From a virus, in IMG/VR virus record IMGVR_UViG_3300009553_000276, positions 1-23,093 of that record: a stretch of 23,093 nt of DNA. The stretch is one strand, 5' to 3'. A program made the translations under genes and the position numbers. Below are positions 12,061-18,375 of the stretch, piece by piece. A model generated the notes under the pieces. It had not been told where the DNA came from. It made no database searches and worked only from the letters and a program-made list of their open reading frames with translations. The stretch's first letter is position 1, and every line of letters starts with the position of its first letter.

Positions 12061-12540
12061 TCACCAGGAGTTGAACCATACGGCCGAGAACGGCCCGAGC
12101 GTGTCGAAGTCGACGGGGTCGAGGATCTGATAGACCTCCTGGTAGCCCGGCGCCGGGTTCATGAGCGCCAGCATGTTCGGGATGCGATCGGGCGCCGGCG
12201 CCGGCCCCATCCGCACGGCCACCCAGTGGCCCCAGGCACGGCCGCCAATGACCATTGGCTGAAAGCCCGCGGCGTCGATGAGCTCTTGCCAGCTCGCGTC
12301 GGGATTGTTCGATGCGTTGACGCCAATCTCAGCCAGCCACTCGACCAGGCCGGCACCACTCGCGTCCATCAGCCCATAGGTCGCCGTGATGCGGTTCGGG
12401 CCGAGCCCGGCGATCACGTCCTGCTCGCTGTAGTCGTAGCCGACCGTCCTGAGCGCCCAGGCCGTCGAGCAGGCTGAGCAATCCCAGGGGTAATCCTGGT
12501 TATCCCGCGGTAACAGCCAGTTCCAATTGGTGAGCGACAT
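12061..12540 (-). CDS. Papain-fold (C39-like) peptidase, probable endolysin
   Basis: A 159-residue protein showing the C39-like layout: Q15 six residues before C21 (DNQDYPWDCSACSTAWALR), then GHWVAV with H105, and LMNPAPG with N128 as the likely third residue. Members of this fold cut peptide or amide bonds, and in phages they act as endolysins or tail-associated wall peptidases. The neighbours are two small membrane proteins downstream and tail genes upstream, which points to host lysis. There is no signal peptide, so export would depend on the holin. A close second Cys (C24) could confuse the assignment of the nucleophile. A non-peptidase phage-tail role cannot be excluded. Confidence 0.72.
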   Translation of the reverse strand: MSLTNWNWLLPRDNQDYPWDCSACSTAWALRTVGYDYSEQDVIAGLGPNRITATYGLMDASGAGLVEWLAEIGVNASNNPDASWQELIDAAGFQPMVIGGRAWGHWVAVRMGPAPAPDRIPNMLALMNPAPGYQEVYQILDPVDFDTLGPFSAVWFNSW

Positions 12541-12555
12541 TGGTCCTCCCTCCCC

Positions 12556-13437
12556 TTAACCCACGATCGTCGCCAGCTTCGCCGGGATACTCACCAGCGG
12601 AACCACGATGGCGTTGCCTGCATATTCATTGACCTGGAACGTCTCAGCAGCCTGACTGCCGGTCACACCCGTGACGGTCGGAGATGGAGTCACGAGCCCA
12701 CTCCCACCAGGCACTGCGGCCTGCGGCGTATAGACCGCGATTGCGGCGCGCAGACCAACCGCCGCCGCTGTCGTGATGTCTTCCCAGCCTGGGGTGTTCT
12801 CTGCCGTAACCACCGGTGGATTGGTCGTGGACCAGCTATCCGAGGCGTACAGCCCCAGGATGCCCAGCGGTGCCGGGTCGATAATCGCACTGGCAACCAG
12901 CGGCGAAGGATCCGGCGTAGTGGGGGGGTAGCGCGGAGGCGGATAAATCTGCCGCGACTGGCCGCCCAGATAAAAGAAGTTGCGGTCATCGAGTCCACTG
13001 AAGTCGCGTAACAGGGCGACCGTGATGACGCCTTCGAGCCGCATCTGCTGGCCGACAGAATTGATGCCAATGGTGACGTTGACAGTGCCCCCCGGAGCAA
13101 AGTCATGCTTGAACATTCGGCCTTGCAGCGTGGACCCCTTCTCGCCCACCAGAACGCCGGTCAGGGTGGCATTCGATTCGTACGTGCTGCGCTCCGTGCG
13201 ATCGACTGTCAGCACCACGCCGCCAACCGTGACGCCACAGTTCAAGCGATAATCGGCTGACCAGTCCACACCGCCCAGGTTGGTGTTCCGCCCGGCAACG
13301 CAGAACACGAGCGTCGCTAAGGGACCCAGGTCCGCAATCGCGGGAATGGAGAAAGCCCACACATTGCGGTCTGGCGTCGCCGACGTCCAGCTCTCGTCGA
13401 AGGTCGAGGATGAGCTCCAGGCCAACGTAGCGGGCAT
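12556..13437 (-). CDS. Virion-associated (tail appendage/fibre) protein
   Basis: The protein has 293 residues. It is beta-rich and low in charge, with Ser/Thr/Gly/Pro-rich stretches (SSSTFDESWTSATP at the start, then the proline block PPPRYPPTTPDPSP about two thirds along). The middle (about 20-160) looks like one compact beta domain containing VDWSADYRLNCGVTVGG and GGTVNVTIGINSVGQQM. A C-terminal beta segment follows. No family is recognised. Its place between tail and lysis genes suggests a host-facing tail component. It begins right after the 105-aa beta protein. Confidence 0.6.
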   Translation of the reverse strand: MPATLAWSSSSTFDESWTSATPDRNVWAFSIPAIADLGPLATLVFCVAGRNTNLGGVDWSADYRLNCGVTVGGVVLTVDRTERSTYESNATLTGVLVGEKGSTLQGRMFKHDFAPGGTVNVTIGINSVGQQMRLEGVITVALLRDFSGLDDRNFFYLGGQSRQIYPPPRYPPTTPDPSPLVASAIIDPAPLGILGLYASDSWSTTNPPVVTAENTPGWEDITTAAAVGLRAAIAVYTPQAAVPGGSGLVTPSPTVTGVTGSQAAETFQVNEYAGNAIVVPLVSIPAKLATIVG

Positions 13438-13438
13438 C

Positions 13439-13756
13439 TCACTCAGGGCATTCGATCAACAGGTAGGGCGCCCAGACTTTGTTGACGGCGACCTCGAGCT
13501 GCATCACTAGCCGATACCGCTTGCGCGGCACGAGGCCCGTCACCGTCTGCGTCACCTCGGTGCCGGCTACCGCGGGATTGCCCAGCCGGCCATTGGCGTA
13601 CTCGAGGCCAGTGTCGATCTGCACGAGCTCGGCCGTGGCGTTGCTGATGGTCTCGCCCTCGAGCAACAGCGAGGTGGCATCGAACGTCAGCGGCAGCGTC
13701 TCCTGGGAGCCCATCAGAAACACTTGCGGGCTGACCGCGATACTCGAACACGTCAT
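13439..13756 (-). CDS. Small beta-sandwich phage structural protein
   Basis: A 105-residue protein starting MTCSSIAVSPQVFLMGSQET. The core phrase LPLTFDATSLLLEGETISNA and the end KRYRLVMQLEVAVNKVWAP resemble small phage Ig-like accessory proteins that sit near the baseplate or fibres. It abuts the repeat protein upstream with no gap. The role is inferred from position and fold impression only. Confidence 0.58.
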   Translation of the reverse strand: MTCSSIAVSPQVFLMGSQETLPLTFDATSLLLEGETISNATAELVQIDTGLEYANGRLGNPAVAGTEVTQTVTGLVPRKRYRLVMQLEVAVNKVWAPYLLIECPE

Positions 13757-14761
13757 CTAGCGCACCTCCACGGTGAAGCGAACGCGGCGACCCGCGGGCG
13801 TGAACCGATGCTCCCGACCGAGCGCGACGAACGTGCCATCGCGTGTCTGGGCGACGAAGTGTTTGGCCGGCGCGCCCGTGCTCGCCTGGCTCAAGGCGAC
13901 GTGCTGGCCGATGGTGGTCGTCACCAGGACGTCGTAGCGCGGCGTGACGTTGACCCATTCGAGACTGGCACTAGTGGCCACCGTGACCGCGATGTTGATG
14001 CTCACGCCGCGCAGCAGCGTCGCCAGCGTCGGCTGGACGACCGTGTGCCGTAGTGCGGTGTCGCGCACCAGGACGGCGAACGTGCCCTGCTGGAGGACGC
14101 GGGTAAGCGAGACCGCGCGACCCAGGTCGAGGCTGCGCGTCTGCACCGCGCTGATGACGCGGAGCTGCACGGGCAGGGCGGCGAAGACCACCGATTGCGC
14201 CTGCTGGAGCGCGCGACCGAGGCGAACCTGCTTGAGCAAGCGAAGGCTCGTCGGCTGGCTCGCTCGGAGCACGCGGCCGGTGATGCCGCCGAGTTGCACG
14301 CTCGTCTGGACGCGGTTGGTGCCCGTCGTCCGCCGCATCAGGCCGATCTGCTTGACGAGACGTGTTGCCTGCGCTTGAACGGCTGTCAGCGTGCGCCGAT
14401 AGCCGCGGCCGAGCGTAGCCGTTGCAGTCTGCGCCTGGGTGGCCGTCAGGGTGAGCCGCAGCAGCGTCTGGTGAAGATTGATACTGACCGACTGCGCTTG
14501 AGTAGCGGCCCGCGTGATCTGGGACTGGCGACGCAGCGCAGCGGTCTGTGTTTGACTCAGACTGCGAATGACTGCGGCACTACCAGCACGACCGACCGTC
14601 GTCGCCTGTGTCGCCGTGACCGTGAGCGAATACGAAGTAGTGGCACTCGGTGCCAGATCGACGTTGACACCCAGCCCACCGATCTGACGGTTGAGCGTGA
14701 TGCCTGGACGTCGATCGAGATCGACGGTGACGCCGACGCTGCCGGTCTGGCGATCGGTCAT
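13757..14761 (-). CDS. Repeat-containing tail protein (about 11 copies of a 20-residue repeat)
   Basis: The protein has 334 residues. The N-terminus has two copies of a VDL-containing motif (VGVTVDLDRRPG, LGVNVDLAPS). About residues 45-250 are degenerate tandem repeats whose key Gln (or Asn) falls at 52, 70, 88, 109, 129, 149, 169, 187, 207, 225 and 243, so the period is 18 to 21. The pattern is roughly L-T-A-x-Q-x-x-x-x-x-x-L-x-R. The C-terminal 70 residues form a separate beta domain (VRFTVEV at the end). It sits between the LamG-like protein and the small beta protein, among tail appendage genes. The repeats may make a fibrous or solenoid stalk. No family is recognised. Confidence 0.66.
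   Translation of the reverse strand: MTDRQTGSVGVTVDLDRRPGITLNRQIGGLGVNVDLAPSATTSYSLTVTATQATTVGRAGSAAVIRSLSQTQTAALRRQSQITRAATQAQSVSINLHQTLLRLTLTATQAQTATATLGRGYRRTLTAVQAQATRLVKQIGLMRRTTGTNRVQTSVQLGGITGRVLRASQPTSLRLLKQVRLGRALQQAQSVVFAALPVQLRVISAVQTRSLDLGRAVSLTRVLQQGTFAVLVRDTALRHTVVQPTLATLLRGVSINIAVTVATSASLEWVNVTPRYDVLVTTTIGQHVALSQASTGAPAKHFVAQTRDGTFVALGREHRFTPAGRRVRFTVEVR
14009..14629 (-). repeat. Coding region of about 11 degenerate repeats of 18-21 codons
   Basis: Conserved Gln codons recur every 18-21 codons through residues 45-250 of the tail protein. The repeats diverge strongly at DNA level, so they are old or selected for amino-acid pattern, not recent duplications. Confidence 0.55.
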
Positions 14762-14768
14762 GCTTGAA

Positions 14769-15845
14769 TTAGCGGACGGTCGTGCCCGCCTCCAGGGCGT
14801 TCACGGCCGAGACCGTCCAGGCCGCGCTGGTCGCAGGGTCGGTCTCGTAGAGCTGGCGGAAATACTGCGCGGTGATGCCCAGCCCCTGCGCCGTGCCCTC
14901 GTTCGTCGTGGCGCCGCTCTTGACCGTCAGGCCCAGAGACCCAGCACCCGCATCCGAGTTCTGGGCATAGGCCAGAACTTCGCAGCAGTTGACCGTCCAG
15001 GAACCGGCGGGCACGTTCTCGAGCGCATAGGTGTCGCGGGTGGCAGCCGTGGCCGAGAAGACATATTGCGACATCGATGGCGGCAGCTCGTTGACCTGGC
15101 TGAAATTGGCGCCGGTGTCAGTGCCGCCGCGGGTCTGGCTGGTATTCGAACCCGCACCATTCGGCTTGAGTAGGAACACGTTGCCGTCGAAGATCTGGCC
15201 AGAGTTCGCCGTCCCAGCGGTGTCGTTGATGGCGAGGTCGTCGAAAGCGTAGTAGAAACCCGCGATCGCAGAAGCGAGTGTGCTAGAAGGTTGCCCGATT
15301 AACAGAAACTGGACATTGGCGCTGGTTGCACCCGCCGTGTTATCGCCCGAGAAATTGATAACGCGCGCGCCATCCAGCCAGACTTCAGTGATACCACTCG
15401 TGGTACTGGAGATCTGCACTCGCCACTCGATCAGATGCCAGGCGTCGCCAGACACGGTCAAGCTGCTCGTGCCGAGCAATGTACCCGCGTTACCTATGCC
15501 CTGACGGGCGCGGATCAGGCCGTCGCTGGCGGTGTAAGTCAGGCAGATCTGGGCATTTCCACCCGAGTCTTGGAAACCCGCGAATGGCACTTCGGCCGTA
15601 GCAGTCAGAGGATGGATGAACATGCCGAAGCGCACCCAGACATCCGTCTTGGCAGCGGCCAGAGTGAACCGCTTATGCGTCGTCGAAAACGTACCGATAG
15701 ACGTCGCGGCCTTGAGACAATACGTACCACTGCGCGGCGTCGGCGTACTACTGACGACGGTGAGCGTGGCACTCGCACCAATCGTGTTCGCCCCAGCCTC
15801 GGCGAGATCTCCTGTCTCGTAACCGCACGTCAGCAGGCGGGTCAT
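14769..15845 (-). CDS. LamG/concanavalin-like tail protein
   Basis: The protein has 358 residues. About 1-215 is a jelly-roll domain like LamG/concanavalin A lectins: SGTYCLKAATS, VWVRFGMFIHP, FQDSGGNAQICLTY, WHLIEWRVQISS, ITEVWLDGARV and YYAFDDLAIN are the usual strand phrases. A C-terminal beta domain (about 225-358, starting FDGNVFLLKPNG) follows, with a YFRQLYETDPAT segment seen in phage fibre proteins. Such proteins bind host surface sugars or decorate the tail. The ATG lies 2 nt after the upstream gene's stop. Confidence 0.68.
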   Translation of the reverse strand: MTRLLTCGYETGDLAEAGANTIGASATLTVVSSTPTPRSGTYCLKAATSIGTFSTTHKRFTLAAAKTDVWVRFGMFIHPLTATAEVPFAGFQDSGGNAQICLTYTASDGLIRARQGIGNAGTLLGTSSLTVSGDAWHLIEWRVQISSTTSGITEVWLDGARVINFSGDNTAGATSANVQFLLIGQPSSTLASAIAGFYYAFDDLAINDTAGTANSGQIFDGNVFLLKPNGAGSNTSQTRGGTDTGANFSQVNELPPSMSQYVFSATAATRDTYALENVPAGSWTVNCCEVLAYAQNSDAGAGSLGLTVKSGATTNEGTAQGLGITAQYFRQLYETDPATSAAWTVSAVNALEAGTTVR

Positions 15846-15847
15846 GG

Positions 15848-16243
15848 CTAGGTGAATTGCACGCGCGCGGTCAGTTGGATGCTGTCGCCCGAGTTGAGCG
15901 CCTGGTTCAGCCCGTCGAAGATGGCGTACAGCGCGCCTCCGCTGGGCGGCGACCCGGTGCCCGCGGCGTCGAAGATGCCGACGTTGGTGATCGTCTTGTT
16001 GGCGTTAGCCGTGAGCGTGCCGACGACCTGGTGGGTGTCACTGGTCACCGTCGTCGTGAACTGCGAGCTGGTGCCCGTGGCCCGCGCCTCGGTGGCCGCG
16101 GTCGAGACGTCGGTACTTGAAGCGGCACCGGCGCCGGCACCCGTGCCCCAACCGAGATAGCGCGGCTCGGCCTGCGAGGGCGACGTGCCGAACATGCGAC
16201 CACTAATGACTGCTTTACCCGCGTTTGGAACGAGACTGGCCAC
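15848..16243 (-). CDS. Phage tail/fibre structural protein
   Basis: A 131-residue protein with a GTG start and GGAGGG ribosome site, starting VASLVPNAGKAVISGR in translation. Key phrases are PRYLGWGTGAGA, DVSTAATEARATG and NVGIFDAAGTG followed by LYAIFDGLNQALNSGDSIQL. This is a familiar pattern in phage structural proteins near the fibres, whose C-terminal region resembles gp37/long-tail-fibre-associated proteins. The longer upstream frame (to 16426) overlaps the preceding gene and lacks a good start. The family is not firmly named. Confidence 0.63.
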   Translation of the reverse strand: MASLVPNAGKAVISGRMFGTSPSQAEPRYLGWGTGAGAGAASSTDVSTAATEARATGTSSQFTTTVTSDTHQVVGTLTANANKTITNVGIFDAAGTGSPPSGGALYAIFDGLNQALNSGDSIQLTARVQFT

Positions 16244-16245
16244 GT

Positions 16246-16482
16246 TCAGGGCCCTCCTGGATGGGTGATATCCCTGAGCCACTGGCCCAGGCGTTCGCGG
16301 AATGTCGGCTGCGGATTGCCGTACATGAGCACGGTCTGCTGGGCATCGAACGACGCGATCTGGCCGAGGTCCTCGACCTCGCGGTACTTGCATTGCAGCG
16401 AGCACGTCCCAGTGTGCCGCTTGCACGCGCGGATGATCTTCGCCTCGAGACTGCCGCTCGTCGGCTGCGGCGTCTCGGTCAC
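16246..16482 (-). CDS. Small Cys-containing protein in the tail cluster
   Basis: A 78-residue protein from a GTG start that overlaps the upstream stop by GTGA. CKRHTGTCSLQC could bind one metal ion. The C-terminal helix contains FRERLGQWLRDITH. The GTG-starting fibre-associated gene begins 2 nt after its stop. The function is unknown. The tight spacing on both sides supports expression. Confidence 0.58.
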   Translation of the reverse strand: MTETPQPTSGSLEAKIIRACKRHTGTCSLQCKYREVEDLGQIASFDAQQTVLMYGNPQPTFRERLGQWLRDITHPGGP

Positions 16483-16946
16483 GGCTCGAGTCGCTTGATA
16501 CGCAGTGCGAGATGCACGCGCGTAATCGTCGTTGCGCTCGCGACCGAGAAGCGCAGATAGTCGCCGCGGTCGATGTGGATGTCCGACCAGGCGGTCACGT
16601 CCTCATCGGCGAAGTAGCGACCGCTGCTGATGGCCAGCCCGCTCGAGATCGTCGTCCAGGATGGCGACGGGCCGCCCTGCGCCTTCGCGACGGTGACCGC
16701 GACCGAGCCACTCGTACCGTCGAACTCCTGTAGGAAGGCACCGGTCACGCGCGCCCGAAAATCGACGCGCAGCGCCGCGGCCACGCCGGCCACGATCGCG
16801 CTGGCGCCGTCGCCGATGATCACGTTGATCGAGTCGACCTCGACGCCGCCCGGTTCCAGACGCTGCATCGCGAGCAGATCGCGGATCTGCTTGTCCGTTC
16901 GGCGGTAGACCTGTTCCCACAGCAGGATCGCTTCCTTGTCTGGCAT
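16479..16946 (-). CDS. Tail appendage/fibre protein
   Basis: A 155-residue protein starting MPDKEAILLWEQVYRRTDKQ. An N-terminal helix leads to a beta domain with FRARVTGAFLQEFDGTSGSV, SGLAISSGRYFADEDVTAW and GDYLRFSVASATTITRV, the usual strands of small phage receptor-binding or decoration proteins. The chosen ATG shares one base with the stop of the upstream hub-like gene. The longer frame is rejected because it overlaps that gene by 141 nt. Confidence 0.6.
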   Translation of the reverse strand: MPDKEAILLWEQVYRRTDKQIRDLLAMQRLEPGGVEVDSINVIIGDGASAIVAGVAAALRVDFRARVTGAFLQEFDGTSGSVAVTVAKAQGGPSPSWTTISSGLAISSGRYFADEDVTAWSDIHIDRGDYLRFSVASATTITRVHLALRIKRLEP

Positions 16947-18022
16947 CAGCCGCCGCCTGGGATGTCCTCGGGTGCCAGCCCACCGCCGGTCAACCCGTAT
17001 GTCGCAATCCAACCACCGTCTTCGCCGACCTCCCAGGCATAGCGCGCCAGCCACAACGGCTCGTTCGTGAGCAACCGCTCGGCACATGCCAAGAAGACGG
17101 TCATACCCGGCTCGTGCGTCCCATCCAGCCAGGTCGGCACGCTGGCCTCGACGAACTGTTTGTTGACGTCGGACAGCACCCAGGTCGCGACCAGGCCCGC
17201 GTCAACGCCGGGCGGGTCCTCGATCAGGTTGCTCGAGAATTCCTCGGCATGGCACGTCGCCTCGACGTCGCCCGGTCCCTGAATGGGGTTCGACCCTGCC
17301 GCGGTGCCCTCGACCTGGTCGTCGGGGCCGAAGCTATACCCGAGCACGTGGGCGTAGTTGCGCGTGCGCTGGGTGTCGCGCGTGAGCGTCGCCCCGTCGA
17401 GGACGTGCGCGTCGGTGATCGTGAAATCGGGCGTGTCATTGGGATGCCCGACCATCAGCGAGCGGCGGATCGTGCCGTCCGCGGTCTGGAAGGTGCGAAA
17501 CAGCGTCGCGCGGTCGATCTGCTTGATATAGCTCCACGCCGACATGCCTGCCTTCCAGTCGAACGCCTCAGGGGCGATGGTGCCCATGACCGCGCCCCAG
17601 CCCTCGAGGTCGGCCGCGTTATAGGTGACGTTCGGGACGTGGTCGAGTGCCCAGGCCACGATCGCCTCGTCGTGCGCACCAGCCGGGAACTCCTCGTCGA
17701 AAAAGATGTCTTCGGAAGGCGCCCACTCGTCGGCGTAGGCCAGGTAGCCCTGCGCCTGGATCTCGACGCCTTTGGGAAAGGCACTCGGCCGGTAGCGGCG
17801 CACGACGCCCGTGAAGCGCACGATGTTGTTACCGGCGCCGGCGGTGACCGTAAGCGGTGCCTCCTGCAACCCTGCCGCCTCGCCCGGCTTTTCGGTCACG
17901 TAGACGGAGCAGTTCTGCCAGCCACTATCGGCGACGATCTCGCCGCGCGCGCTGATGATGTTCTCGAGGGGCTCGCCGGCGAGTGTCGCCGAGAGGCTGA
18001 CGTTTCGAATGGTGATGGCCAT
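16946..18022 (-). CDS. Tail hub/baseplate-like protein
   Basis: The protein has 358 residues. It starts MAITIRNVSLSATLAGEPLE and shows beta segments followed by AWALDHVPNVTYNAADLEGWG, AWSYIKQIDRATLFRTFQTA, DGTIRRSLMVG and WLARYAWEVGEDGGWI. The layout, after the distal tail protein and before fibre proteins, matches tail-associated or hub proteins (gp27/gp44-like fold in known siphophages). Residues from about 110 show features of the adaptor with the first domain wrapping the tail tip. The exact family is not certain. Its ATG lies in the TGATG overlap with the upstream gene. Confidence 0.66.
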   Translation of the reverse strand: MAITIRNVSLSATLAGEPLENIISARGEIVADSGWQNCSVYVTEKPGEAAGLQEAPLTVTAGAGNNIVRFTGVVRRYRPSAFPKGVEIQAQGYLAYADEWAPSEDIFFDEEFPAGAHDEAIVAWALDHVPNVTYNAADLEGWGAVMGTIAPEAFDWKAGMSAWSYIKQIDRATLFRTFQTADGTIRRSLMVGHPNDTPDFTITDAHVLDGATLTRDTQRTRNYAHVLGYSFGPDDQVEGTAAGSNPIQGPGDVEATCHAEEFSSNLIEDPPGVDAGLVATWVLSDVNKQFVEASVPTWLDGTHEPGMTVFLACAERLLTNEPLWLARYAWEVGEDGGWIATYGLTGGGLAPEDIPGGG

Positions 18023-18375
18023 CAGAACGTGCCACTCGTGACCAGGAAGTCGGCGGAGCCCATTGTGCGTCCACCCGTGGGCAACCATCGGTCACGGCGC
18101 AGGTCGACCAGAAGGGCCAGGCCCGTCCCGAAAGCGTCGACCGTCAGGGTGCCCACGCCGGGGCCGCGCACGATGTCGATGACCACGTCCGCACCGACCG
18201 GTGAGTGGACGTGATACTTGGTCGTCACCATCGGCAGCAGGGTCGGCCAGGTCAGCGGGTCGTCGAGGTAAACCGCGAGCGTGAGTCGCTGCAGGTCGCC
18301 CGTCGCCTGGCTCGATCCCTGGATGAGGGCGTGAAACGTCGCGGTGTTAGGCGTGATCGTGAACGTCGCGGCCAC
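18022..18375 (-). CDS. Distal tail-like protein
   Basis: A 117-residue protein whose GTG start follows directly after the tape-measure stop. A beta-rich sequence (TFTITPNTATFHALIQGSS, LAVYLDDPLTWPTLLPM, VVIDIVRGPGVGTLTV, LALLVDLRRDRWLP) fits one small domain. In siphophages the gene after tape measure usually encodes the distal tail protein that forms the ring at the tail tip. The assignment rests on position and size. Confidence 0.55.
   Translation of the reverse strand: MAATFTITPNTATFHALIQGSSQATGDLQRLTLAVYLDDPLTWPTLLPMVTTKYHVHSPVGADVVIDIVRGPGVGTLTVDAFGTGLALLVDLRRDRWLPTGGRTMGSADFLVTSGTF

Noticed and set aside
17114-18214. 366-codon rightward frame opposite the hub gene
   Set aside because: Arg/Gly/Val-rich shadow of the G+C-rich antisense strand. 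The leftward frame has protein-like composition and overlapping starts and stops with its neighbours.
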